Origin: Treponema peruense
GTDB taxonomy: Bacteria; Spirochaetota; Spirochaetia; Treponematales; Treponemataceae
Length of the DNA stretch: 64,000 nt
Direction of reading: 5' to 3'
Assembly: GCF_016117655.1 (NCBI RefSeq)
Contig: NZ_CP064936.1
Location: 1,550,001 to 1,614,000, forward strand
Positions 1 through 7,388 of the stretch are shown in pieces; within the stretch, counting starts at the first letter, position 1; every line of letters begins with the position of its first letter. The notes below the pieces were generated by a model. It was not told where the DNA came from, ran no database searches, and was given only the letters and a program-made list of their open reading frames with translations. The translations under genes and the position numbers were made by a program.

Positions 1-1414
1 GGTATTTTTTCTGAACACTCATACAGTTTCCCAATGTAAACAGAAACACCATGCATCCGTACAACAAAACAGGAACAAAAATACATTTGATAAGACGTGA
101 TTTTTTTTCAAAAAATAAAACCTGTTTTACAAGTACAAAACACACAACTGCAACAAAACAGTTGAATCCCATAAAAGCTCTTGGTTCATAAAGTGGCTGC
201 TTAAAGACCAGGTAAGAACCAAAAGAAAGTACCAGTCCCAAAATATATGCAGCAACTGCAACAACAGATGCAAATAATTTATTGCATTTTGAATTCTTAA
301 CACAAAGAATTATAGCCAGAACCGAAACTACAGCAAAAGAAAATTTTGTAAAAAAACCGCCAAAATCTTTTGCACATAATTCAATATAATCTGCCACATT
401 CGGAATAATGGAAGTTACAGAAATCTGTGCGTCGGCATAAAAGTTCGGATCAAAACTTTTGCTGTTTACAAAAAGTATTTTATACAAAACAAGGGCTGAC
501 GCAAAAGAAACAACGCTCGCAGCAAGAAAAACCGCAAGTTTCTTTTTTTTCTTGGGAGTGGCTGATAAATCTTCAGAAACTTCATCCGAAAGAATTTTTG
601 AAGCAACAAAGAAAATTGCCAGAATTATGTAAACAGAAGTTCCTGCCTGGTACGACATGCAGTCAAGAATCAAAAACACAATTGAAGAAAAAACAAACGC
701 CGGAATATTATCCCTGAACAAAAAAGGAATAACAGGAAGCAGAACGGCAATTACCATATAAACACAATCGTATCTGTAGGAAAAATTCTGCGCAAAGAAA
801 GGTGAAATAAAAACCGGAGTCAGAGCCAGAGCCGGAATAAAATCAATTTTTTTTCCGTTAAGAATATATGTCAGAAGTACAGTGGTGAATGACATTATAA
901 AAACAGAAATAATTTGCGGTAACGGGGCTATATCCTGAATCTCAATATTGTTGTGAATAAGGATTGAAAGAAATTCAGAAACATATCTTCCAAGTCCAAT
1001 CCACGAACGGCTTCCTTCAGCAGCTCTCCAGATATCGTCATGGTAAAAAAAGTCTGCTAAAATTATACGGGAAAAACACAGCAGGTAAAAAACAAAAACA
1101 ACTGCAGAAACAAAAATTGCCCTGCTCATTTTTAATTCTTTATGGAACAGACCGTATTCGTTTTTTATATATCCGGCTATTTTTTTTCCAAGTGAAACAA
1201 ATGAAAGAAAAGCTGTTATAAGCACAGCAAAAATTCCAATAAATGAACAATGCATAACAACTTCCATCCAGCGCGGAGCATCACGCAGTGTTCTTCCCAA
1301 ATACTTTTCTGCAACAGATACTGCAAAATTTCCAAAACAAGGCAGAGAACAAATTCCAAACAAAACCATTGCCGCTGCAAGAAAAATCTTAAATCCCAAA
1401 CTCTTAACTTTCAT
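1..1414 (-). CDS. GtrII-type membrane glucosyltransferase (partial, C-terminus outside window)
   Basis: The frame is open from an ATG at 1414 (AAGGG six bases upstream, in-frame stop just before) to the window edge, giving about 471 residues. It is a polytopic membrane protein. After two helices comes an acidic periplasmic-type segment with YHDDIWRAAEG, then RSWIGLGRYVSEF and IAPLPQI. This is the typical start of the GtrII/GtrV glucosyltransferase family, which moves glucose from a polyprenyl-phosphate carrier to a surface glycan outside the membrane. The acceptor is unknown here. GtrII enzymes usually work with a GtrB glycosyltransferase and a GtrA flippase. A GtrB-like protein is encoded at 3802-4731, on the other strand and behind a toxin-antitoxin pair, so partnership is only inferred. 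The gene is less AT-rich than 2305-6240. Confidence 0.75.
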   Translation of the reverse strand, partial: MKVKSLGFKIFLAAAMVLFGICSLPCFGNFAVSVAEKYLGRTLRDAPRWMEVVMHCSFIGIFAVLITAFLSFVSLGKKIAGYIKNEYGLFHKELKMSRAIFVSAVVFVFYLLCFSRIILADFFYHDDIWRAAEGSRSWIGLGRYVSEFLSILIHNNIEIQDIAPLPQIISVFIMSFTTVLLTYILNGKKIDFIPALALTPVFISPFFAQNFSYRYDCVYMVIAVLLPVIPFLFRDNIPAFVFSSIVFLILDCMSYQAGTSVYIILAIFFVASKILSDEVSEDLSATPKKKKKLAVFLAASVVSFASALVLYKILFVNSKSFDPNFYADAQISVTSIIPNVADYIELCAKDFGGFFTKFSFAVVSVLAIILCVKNSKCNKLFASVVAVAAYILGLVLSFGSYLVFKQPLYEPRAFMGFNCFVAVVCFVLVKQVLFFEKKSRLIKCIFVPVLLYGCMVFLFTLGNCMSVQKKY

Positions 1415-1437
1415 AAAAAACCCTTAATTAAATTATT

Positions 1438-1659
1438 CTATATAGATATCAGACAACAGTTTGAACACTTTGTTGCTAGAATAAAAATATCTTCATCCAA
1501 ATCGTCCCAATGAATTTCTATTCCGCCACAGCTTAGTAACGTCCATAAAAAAAACGCACACACCAGTAAGAAACAAGATTTACAAGCGTCGTCAAAAAAA
1601 ACAAAGATCAAATAAACCAGAATTTCCTTGTAGCGAAGGATCAGATTTTTAATATTCAT
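1438..1659 (-). CDS. Small hypothetical membrane ORF downstream of yoeB
   Basis: This frame of 73 codons starts 11 bases inside the end of yoeB and stops 24 bases before the GtrII-like gene. The predicted protein has two hydrophobic stretches (about residues 13-22 and 29-43), six cysteines and an acidic segment (WDDLDEDIF). I recognise no family. The overlap with yoeB would allow translational coupling, and the orientation fits a third gene of the toxin-antitoxin operon. The composition is unremarkable, and no Shine-Dalgarno sequence is obvious. It could equally be chance coding or a gene remnant. Confidence 0.3.
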   Translation of the reverse strand: MNIKNLILRYKEILVYLIFVFFDDACKSCFLLVCAFFLWTLLSCGGIEIHWDDLDEDIFILATKCSNCCLISI

Positions 1660-1912
1660 AATGAGTTCTGCATTGAATTATTTTAAGCATATCATTTTCT
1701 ACAGTGTAAACCAATCTGTTTTCTTCATCAATTCTACGCGAATAATAACCAGACAATTCATGTTTCAATGGTTCAGGTTTGCCGATTCCTTTATTCGGAC
1801 CGTTTGATTCTATATCTTTTAGAAGAGAATTTATTTTTTTAAGTGTGTTTCTATCCTGTCCCTGCCAGTAAACATAATCATCCCAGGCAGAATCATCCCA
1901 AACTTTAGTCAT
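1649..1912 (-). CDS. yoeB: YoeB/Txe-family mRNA interferase toxin
   Basis: This 87-residue protein matches E. coli YoeB along its length: WDDSAWDDYVYWQ near the N-terminus, KKINSLLKDI, GIGKPEPLKHELSGYYSRRI in the core and CRTHYEY at the C-terminus. YoeB binds the ribosome and cleaves mRNA in the A site; the conserved Glu, Arg and His of the fold are visible. I chose the ATG at 1912, which gives an 8-base overlap (ATGACTAA) with the antitoxin stop, over the TTG two codons upstream. The antitoxin is a RelB/DinJ type rather than the YefM type paired with YoeB in E. coli. Autoregulation from the relB promoter is expected. Confidence 0.93.
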   Translation of the reverse strand: MTKVWDDSAWDDYVYWQGQDRNTLKKINSLLKDIESNGPNKGIGKPEPLKHELSGYYSRRIDEENRLVYTVENDMLKIIQCRTHYEY

Positions 1913-2171
1913 CTTCAATTATTTCGTGGACTTTGCCAAAACCTTTATCCATTCTTTCCTTCGCTTCCCGCAAAAGACGCTGATTGTACGGATTGTAAAA
2001 TCCTTCACCAGTTTTGGTTGTTATATTAAAAGGAATTCCTCCAACACGCAATGACTGGCGAACAAAAATATTGAATGCTGTTGTCATATTCATTCCCAAT
2101 TGGGCAAACAACTCTTCAGCGCTTTTCTTTGTAGCGGTATCCATACGAATATTAACACTTGTTTGTGCCAT
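1905..2171 (-). CDS. relB: RelB/DinJ-family antitoxin
   Basis: This 88-residue protein has an N-terminal ribbon-helix-helix segment (SVNIRMDTATKKSAEELFAQLGMNMTTAFNIFVRQ, residues 5-39) typical of RelB/DinJ antitoxins, followed by a GGIPFNI stretch and a charged C-terminal tail that should wrap around the toxin. It neutralises YoeB and, as in related systems, should repress its own operon. The start ATG has AGAGG seven bases upstream. The stop overlaps the yoeB start, the usual coupling of antitoxin and toxin. The module lies between two surface-glycan gene sets, a common place for mobile toxin-antitoxin genes. Confidence 0.92.
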   Translation of the reverse strand: MAQTSVNIRMDTATKKSAEELFAQLGMNMTTAFNIFVRQSLRVGGIPFNITTKTGEGFYNPYNQRLLREAKERMDKGFGKVHEIIEDD

Positions 2172-2181
2172 ATTAAAACCT

Positions 2182-2220
2182 CTTTATATACAATATAAAG
2201 TAGTTTATATACACTGTCAA
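2182..2220 (-). promoter_or_regulatory. relB-yoeB promoter with palindromic operator
   Basis: Reading on the minus strand, TTGACA (2220-2215), a 17-base spacer and TATATT (2197-2192) form a near-consensus sigma-70 promoter. A perfect inverted repeat, CTTTATAT-ACA-ATATAAAG (2182-2200), covers the -10 box and start region. This is where a RelB ribbon-helix-helix dimer would be expected to repress. The hexamers and the palindrome are read directly; repression is inferred from RelB biology. Confidence 0.75.
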
Positions 2221-2267
2221 TAAATTTTAATAATTCACAAAAAAAATAATACTGCATTTACCCTATA

Positions 2268-2296
2268 TTGAACAATAACCCCAAAAAAGGTAAAAT
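2268..2296 (+). promoter_or_regulatory. Promoter of the amino-sugar operon, abutting the fdtA start codon
   Basis: TTGAAC (2268-2273), a 17-base spacer and TAAAAT (2291-2296). Only eight bases separate the -10 box from the ATG at 2305, so a start site at the usual distance leaves a leader of one or two bases. No Shine-Dalgarno sequence lies at a useful distance. Confidence 0.6.
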
Positions 2297-2304
2297 ATAT
2301 CATT

Positions 2305-2679
2305 ATGTCACAAATTATAACCTTACCGACAGTTTCAGATGATAGAGGAAGTCTTACAATTATTGAAAAAGTTCTGTCTTTTAAAGTAAACAGAATTTAT
2401 TATATCTATAATGTAAATTCTAATGATATCAGAGGCGGTCACAGACATAAAACAAATATTCAGGCTCTTATATGTGTGGCTGGTTCATGTCGAATTAATT
2501 TAAACAACGGTTCTGTAAAATCAGAAGTTATTCTTGATAATCCAAATAAATGTCTTATTGTTGAACCTGAAGATTGGCACACAATGGATAATTTTTCTAA
2601 AGATGCAGTCTTGCTTGTTCTTGCTTCTGAATATTATGATGCATCTGATTACATAGATAAACCTTACAGCAATCAATAA
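2305..2679 (+). CDS. fdtA: FdtA/QdtA-like dTDP-4-oxo-6-deoxyglucose 3,4-ketoisomerase
   Basis: This 124-residue protein is a small cupin of the FdtA/WxcM-C family. The motif RGGHRHKTNIQALICVAGS holds the two conserved histidines (His46, His48), followed by a PEDWHTM segment, as in FdtA and QdtA. These enzymes convert dTDP-4-oxo-6-deoxyglucose to the 3-oxo isomer, the first dedicated step to dTDP-Fuc3N or dTDP-Qui3N. The sequence alone does not tell me whether the product has galacto or gluco configuration. The dTDP-4-oxo-6-deoxyglucose supply genes (rmlA, rmlB) are not in this window. The next gene, 14 bases downstream, is the matching aminotransferase. GC content is low. Confidence 0.85.
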   Translation: MSQIITLPTVSDDRGSLTIIEKVLSFKVNRIYYIYNVNSNDIRGGHRHKTNIQALICVAGSCRINLNNGSVKSEVILDNPNKCLIVEPEDWHTMDNFSKDAVLLVLASEYYDASDYIDKPYSNQ

Positions 2680-2693
2680 AAAAGAGAGAGAAC

Positions 2694-3800
2694 ATGAACA
2701 GAACTGTTGATTACGAAAAACTTTCACTTGTAAACAAACCTTTTGAAGATGAATTTAAAAAAGCCTTTTCACGATTTCTTGAAAAAGGCTGGTATGTTTT
2801 AGGAACAGAAGTTTCTGATTTTGAAAAGGAATTTGCAAAGTATCTAAACCGGGAAGATGGATATTGTATAGGTGTAGCTTCTGGTCTTGATGCTTTGATT
2901 ATATCTTTGGAATGTCTTAATTTGCCTAAAGGAAGTGATGTACTTGTTCCGTCAAACACATATATAGCTTCTATTCTTGCAATTATCAAAGCAGGTCTTA
3001 ATCCAATTTTAGTTGAACCAGAATTATCTACTTATAATATTTCCCCATCTGAACTAAAAAATAAAATTACTCCGAATACAAAAGCTGTGCTTGTTGTTCA
3101 TCTTTATGGAAAAGCTTGCAATATGCAGGAAATTTGTACATTCTGCAAAGAAAATAATCTAAAACTAGTTGAAGACTGTGCACAAAGTCATGGAGCAAAA
3201 TTCAAAGGACAGACAACAGGAACTTTTGGAGATGCTGGTGCATTCAGTTTTTATCCTACAAAAAACCTGGGCGCATTGGGGGATGCAGGACTTATCTGGA
3301 CATCAAATAAAGAAATAGCAGATAAAGCTCGTGCCATCAGAAATTATGGTTCCCACGAAAAGTACCATAACAAATACCTTGGAATGAATTCACGTCTTGA
3401 TGAACTGCAGGCATCTTTTTTAAGAATCAAGCTTCGCCATATGGAAGAAATCACTCAAAAAAAACGTAAACTCGCATCTTTGTATTTACAAGGACTGGAT
3501 AAAACAAAATTTATTTTACCAGTGGTTAATCCTGATTATTTTGATGTCTATCATCTTTTTACAGTCCGGACAAAAAAGCGGGATGAACTAAAAAAATACC
3601 TTCTTGATAACGGAATTAAAACTGACATTCACTACCCTCTTGCCCCAAACAAACAGGAAGCCATGAAAGGTATTCTGGACATTCAGAATCCAACACCAAT
3701 TGCAGAAGAAATTCACAACACAATTTTAAGTCTCCCATGTTCATTTGGAAGTTCAGAAGATGATGTCAAATATATTATAGAAGTAATGAACAGGTTTTAA
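2694..3800 (+). CDS. fdtB: DegT/DnrJ/EryC1-family sugar aminotransferase (FdtB/QdtB-like)
   Basis: This 368-residue PLP enzyme of the DegT/DnrJ/EryC1/StrS family has the expected landmarks: VASGLDAL (PLP phosphate site), VVHLYGKACNM, EDCAQSHGA with the cofactor-contacting Asp161, and SFYPTKNLGALGDAG with the Schiff-base Lys190. Next to an FdtA-like isomerase it most likely aminates dTDP-3-oxo-6-deoxyhexose to the 3-amino sugar, using glutamate. ArnB of the aminoarabinose pathway belongs to the same superfamily. No N-acetyltransferase (FdtC) follows, so the amino group may stay free, unless an acetyltransferase is encoded elsewhere. The start has GAGAG upstream; the next gene begins one base after the stop. 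Confidence 0.88.
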   Translation: MNRTVDYEKLSLVNKPFEDEFKKAFSRFLEKGWYVLGTEVSDFEKEFAKYLNREDGYCIGVASGLDALIISLECLNLPKGSDVLVPSNTYIASILAIIKAGLNPILVEPELSTYNISPSELKNKITPNTKAVLVVHLYGKACNMQEICTFCKENNLKLVEDCAQSHGAKFKGQTTGTFGDAGAFSFYPTKNLGALGDAGLIWTSNKEIADKARAIRNYGSHEKYHNKYLGMNSRLDELQASFLRIKLRHMEEITQKKRKLASLYLQGLDKTKFILPVVNPDYFDVYHLFTVRTKKRDELKKYLLDNGIKTDIHYPLAPNKQEAMKGILDIQNPTPIAEEIHNTILSLPCSFGSSEDDVKYIIEVMNRF

Positions 3801-3801
3801 T

Positions 3802-4731
3802 ATGAAGCTTTCAATTTGTATTCCGGTTTATAACGGAGCAGACACAGTAGGAACATTAGTCGAAGAAATTATCAAGGACTATAAAAATCATGACATAGAA
3901 ATTGTTCTTGTTAATGACTGTAGTCCAAAAGATAACAGTGCACAGGTCTGTATTGAACTTGCAAAAAAATATAATTTTGTAAAGTTTATTGACTTAAGAA
4001 AAAATTCAGGCGAACACAATGCTGTTATGTGCGCTTTAAATTATTGTACAGGTGATTATGCCGCAATAATTGATGACGATCTACAAAATCCACCGCTGGA
4101 GATTTTAAAACTCGTTGATGAAGCACAAAAAGGTTATGATGTTGTTTTTGCAAAATACCACAAAAAAAAGCACAATATATTCCGAAATTTTGGAAGCAAG
4201 ATAAACGATATTTTTGCAACTTGGCTTTTGGAAAAACCCAAAAATTTGTATTTGTGCAGTTTTAAACTTATCTCCCGCCCTGTTATAAACGAAATCATAA
4301 AGTATAAAGGTCCGTTCCCCTATATAGACGGTCTTATTCTTCGAGTAACAAGAAATTTTAGTTCAGTATTCGTTGAACATAAATCGCGTGAAAACGGGAA
4401 GTCAAATTATACTCTGGGAAGGCTTGTTCACCTTTGGCTAAGCATGTTCGTCAATTTTTCAATAAAACCTATGCGCCTTATTATGGGACTTGGCTTTTTT
4501 ACAATGATAGCATCACTGATACTTGGAATCTATTTTGTAATAGACAAAATTCTTAATCCCCAGATTTCAGTTGGATGGACTTCTTTAGCAACGCTTATTT
4601 TATTCTTCGGAGGTCTACAAAGTCTTATATTGGGTTTCATTGGCGAATACATAGGAAAAAATTACCTTGACCAAAATGGAACACCCCAATATACAGTAAA
4701 AAATGAATACAATACAGATATAAAACAATAA
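3802..4731 (+). CDS. GtrB/ArnC/DPM1-like polyprenyl-phosphate glycosyltransferase (GT2)
   Basis: This 309-residue family 2 glycosyltransferase has the N-terminal nucleotide-sugar fold (LSICIPVYNGADTV; VNDCSPKDNS), the metal/nucleotide motif DDDLQNPP (residues 91-98) and two C-terminal transmembrane helices (about 225-250 and 258-285) ending in GGLQSLILGFIGEYIGKNYL, the signature of the GtrB/ArnC branch. Such enzymes load one sugar onto undecaprenyl phosphate on the cytoplasmic face. By position, the donor should be the dTDP-3-amino-3,6-dideoxyhexose made by the two upstream genes; UDP-glucose is the alternative. The gene follows the aminotransferase with a one-base gap and precedes a GT-C-like membrane protein. 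GC content is low. Confidence 0.85.
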   Translation: MKLSICIPVYNGADTVGTLVEEIIKDYKNHDIEIVLVNDCSPKDNSAQVCIELAKKYNFVKFIDLRKNSGEHNAVMCALNYCTGDYAAIIDDDLQNPPLEILKLVDEAQKGYDVVFAKYHKKKHNIFRNFGSKINDIFATWLLEKPKNLYLCSFKLISRPVINEIIKYKGPFPYIDGLILRVTRNFSSVFVEHKSRENGKSNYTLGRLVHLWLSMFVNFSIKPMRLIMGLGFFTMIASLILGIYFVIDKILNPQISVGWTSLATLILFFGGLQSLILGFIGEYIGKNYLDQNGTPQYTVKNEYNTDIKQ

Positions 4732-4748
4732 GACTTAAGGAAATCAAA

Positions 4749-6596
4749 ATGAACACTTTTTCAAAAAAAACAGATAAAATTTTATTAGTTTTATCAATTG
4801 TAGGTCTTGCAATAGGCACTGGATTAGTTCTTTTTTCTGGAAATTTATTATACGGAATTCAAGAAGTTCTTGAAAATTATGTATTTCATAGAGAATTTAA
4901 AATTGAAAAATGGGCAGATACAATTTTATCTTTAATTGCATTTCCTATATTTTTTGTAGTTTTATTTGATTCTATATTTTTTGTTAAATTTTCAAATAAA
5001 ACAAAAATTATTTTATGTTCTGTTTTATTTGGTTTAGCAATTTTATCTGTTTCATATTGTTCATTTGTAAGAGTAAATTGTTACACGGATTCTGATATGG
5101 CTTCAGATATTCTTCTTGCAAAAGAATGCTGGCTAAAGAAAAGTTTTTGGCCCACAACATGGATTTATTCAACAGAAATACGAATGCTAAGCACTCAAAT
5201 TATTGCGGCTCCGATTTTTGCATTTACATCTAGTTTAAATTTTGTAAAAGCTCTTTCAGCAGTATTAATATCTCTTCTTTCACCTATTTCACTTCTTTTT
5301 CTCCTGAATCAACTTAAAATAAAAGAAAACTGGTTAAAATTCGCTTCATGTATTGTTGTATTTTCACCATTTTCAGTCTTACTTTGGAAATACTTTCAGT
5401 TCGGAAGTTACTATATTCCTCATGTTGTCTGGGGCTTTATAGATGCAGGTCTGTTTATTTCACTTGCATTCAATGATAACTCAAAAAGAAAGACAAAGGT
5501 TTTTCAAGTACTTTTTTTCATGCTTTCATTTATATTTGGACTTACAAGTATAAGATATATAATTCAGTTCATATTTCCAATTACACTTACTGCAACTGCA
5601 TTTAGAACTGTTAAACTAATTAAAAATAATGAGTCTTTTGATTTCAAAAAATTTTTTATCAAAGACAAAACTTTATTTTATAGTTGGATAAGTCTTATTC
5701 TTGCCGCATTTGGATACCTAGCAAATAATATTATTCTTCAAAAGATATATTCATTTTCACAATACAACACAATAACATTTAATTCATTTGGAGATATTCC
5801 ATTTTCAACTTGGTTTGGAGATATATTAGCAAGTTTTGGCTATACAAATATGGTTTCTGTATTTACCCCTGCAGGAATTAATAACATTCTTTTATACATA
5901 GGACTTGCATTTTTTATTCTATGTACAATAGATTACATAAAAATTTCAGCCAAAAAAGAAACCATTTCTCCACGATATTTTTTTGTAACATTTTCACTTG
6001 TTGCTGAAATATTTAATTGCTTTGTATTTATAAATAGTGACTACTACGCCAGATATCTTGCAATAACAATGCCTCTTTTTATTCCATGCATGGCTATTTT
6101 TATTGAAGAAGGACAGATTTTCTCTGTAAAAAAATATTTAATGGCTGTAATACTTTTTTCAGTTACTCTGTCAAATTCTTTCATTACATATGAAAAAGTT
6201 TTAAGTAAAGACGAAAACACAGACAAAGCAGCCGTTACACAATTTCTTGACAAACAGGGCTATACCCTTGGCTACGGAACTTTCTGGAACGCAAATGTTT
6301 TTACACAGCTGACCGACGGCAAAATAGAAATGTGCAACATCCGCTACGAAGACGACCCGTGGCTTACAACTTCACGCTATTACGCACCAGATTACAAGGC
6401 CGGACAAAAAACATTTATAATTCTAAGCCAAAAAGAAATTGACAGCGATCCTAAACTCAATTCAATTCAAATTGGAACAAAAGTCTACAGCGACAAATAC
6501 TATACAGTTTACGAATACCAGGACAAAGCTCTTGTACAAAAAGAACTGCACTCTCCGGTCTTTGAAGACTTTATAGACGCAAAAACAATAAAATGA
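4749..6596 (+). CDS. Large GT-C-like membrane protein, probable glycosyltransferase
   Basis: This 615-residue protein has roughly twelve hydrophobic helices and a C-terminal soluble region of about 130 residues (from about 495). After the third helix comes CYTDSDMASDI (Asp114, Asp116), an acidic pair in the first external loop as in GT-C enzymes such as ArnT. I cannot assign a named family. By position it should take the sugar from the polyprenyl-phosphate carrier to an unknown acceptor. The start has AAGGAAAT upstream, and its stop overlaps the next gene (ATGA). An oddity: the first 1.5 kb is extremely AT-rich (about 23% GC in 5641-5760), while from about 6240 it matches the host (about 45% in 6301-6420). 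This points to a recombination join inside the gene. Confidence 0.65.
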   Translation: MNTFSKKTDKILLVLSIVGLAIGTGLVLFSGNLLYGIQEVLENYVFHREFKIEKWADTILSLIAFPIFFVVLFDSIFFVKFSNKTKIILCSVLFGLAILSVSYCSFVRVNCYTDSDMASDILLAKECWLKKSFWPTTWIYSTEIRMLSTQIIAAPIFAFTSSLNFVKALSAVLISLLSPISLLFLLNQLKIKENWLKFASCIVVFSPFSVLLWKYFQFGSYYIPHVVWGFIDAGLFISLAFNDNSKRKTKVFQVLFFMLSFIFGLTSIRYIIQFIFPITLTATAFRTVKLIKNNESFDFKKFFIKDKTLFYSWISLILAAFGYLANNIILQKIYSFSQYNTITFNSFGDIPFSTWFGDILASFGYTNMVSVFTPAGINNILLYIGLAFFILCTIDYIKISAKKETISPRYFFVTFSLVAEIFNCFVFINSDYYARYLAITMPLFIPCMAIFIEEGQIFSVKKYLMAVILFSVTLSNSFITYEKVLSKDENTDKAAVTQFLDKQGYTLGYGTFWNANVFTQLTDGKIEMCNIRYEDDPWLTTSRYYAPDYKAGQKTFIILSQKEIDSDPKLNSIQIGTKVYSDKYYTVYEYQDKALVQKELHSPVFEDFIDAKTIK

Positions 6597-6949
6597 ACCA
6601 AAAACCGCTCGCCTTTATTTTCATGCATGCCGGATTTCTCATCTACAGTTTTTACACCGTGCTGGGAAAGCTGGCGGCGCAGTACAACTTTCTTTCGTTC
6701 AGGTGGTGCGTTTTTTATGTCGCGCTTATTCTGATCCTTTTTATTTATGCCGTTATCTGGCAGCAGGTTTTGAAACACATTAAACTTTCTGTCGCAACTG
6801 CAAACAAAGCCGCAACAATTGTCTGGGGAATGCTCTGGAGTGCACTTTTTTTTAACGAAACAATTACGCAAAAAAAAATACTCGGTGCACTTGTAATTCT
6901 GGGCGGAATAATCCTTCTTTCCACTTCAAAGGACGTTCCCAATGACTAG
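6593..6949 (+). CDS. EmrE/EamA-type small membrane transporter (ArnE-like half)
   Basis: This 118-residue protein has four predicted helices. The C-terminal part (NKAATIVWGMLWSALFFNETITQKKILGALVILGGIILL) is the usual end of drug/metabolite-transporter half-proteins such as EmrE and ArnE. Start and stop overlap both neighbours (ATGA with the GT-C-like gene, ATGACTAG with the next gene), so the three should be translated together. With the second small protein it probably forms a heterodimer, as ArnE and ArnF do to flip undecaprenyl-phosphate-aminoarabinose. Flipping the lipid-linked amino sugar made upstream is the natural guess; the substrate is not shown by the sequence. GC content is host-like. 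Confidence 0.75.
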   Translation: MNQKPLAFIFMHAGFLIYSFYTVLGKLAAQYNFLSFRWCVFYVALILILFIYAVIWQQVLKHIKLSVATANKAATIVWGMLWSALFFNETITQKKILGALVILGGIILLSTSKDVPND

Positions 6950-7283
6950 TGCTAAATATACACTTCTGCTTTTGCTCTCGGTTTTTGTTTCGGCACTGTC
7001 GCAGATTCTCCTAAAAAAGTCTGCACTCAAATCCTATAAGTCCCGCATTTTTGAATACCTTAACCCGCTTGTAATTACGGCATACATCATGTTCTTCGGG
7101 GCAGTATGCATTGACCTTGTGGCGCTAAGGTTTGTTCCGGTTTCATTTGTTCCGGTAATAGAAACTTCCAGTTACATTTTTGTAATGCTTCTTGGTCGCC
7201 TTGTTTTCAAAGAGCGCATTTCAAAAAAACAGCTGCTTTCCATGGCTCTTATCATAACCGGAATTTTCATCTACGTTTCCTGA
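6942..7283 (+). CDS. EmrE/EamA-type small membrane transporter (ArnF-like half)
   Basis: This 113-residue protein has four predicted helices and the small-multidrug-resistance/EamA pattern: SALSQILLKKSAL in helix 1, PVSFVPVIETSSYIFVMLLGRLVFKERISKKQLL around helices 3-4, and a final LIITGIFIYV. It overlaps the preceding half-transporter by eight bases. Paired, overlapping four-helix genes behind a GtrB/ArnC-like transferase are the arrangement of arnE-arnF. The likely role is flipping a polyprenyl-phosphate sugar; amine or drug export is the main alternative. It closes the amino-sugar operon. I see no clear terminator in the roughly 100 bases that follow. Confidence 0.75.
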   Translation: MTSAKYTLLLLLSVFVSALSQILLKKSALKSYKSRIFEYLNPLVITAYIMFFGAVCIDLVALRFVPVSFVPVIETSSYIFVMLLGRLVFKERISKKQLLSMALIITGIFIYVS

Positions 7284-7347
7284 CAGGACATCTTTTTCAA
7301 AAAATACCGCTGTAAATAAAATGCCACTTCCATTTGCACCCTTTAGG

Positions 7348-7356
7348 TGATATAAT
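7348..7356 (+). promoter_or_regulatory. Extended -10 promoter of the p83/100 gene
   Basis: TGATATAAT (TG at 7348, TATAAT 7351-7356) is an extended -10 element with no good -35 box. It lies 32 bases before the ATG at 7389, which has GGAGG upstream. Confidence 0.5.
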
Positions 7357-7388
7357 CATAGAATATGCCAGTAATTTGCGGAGGATTT

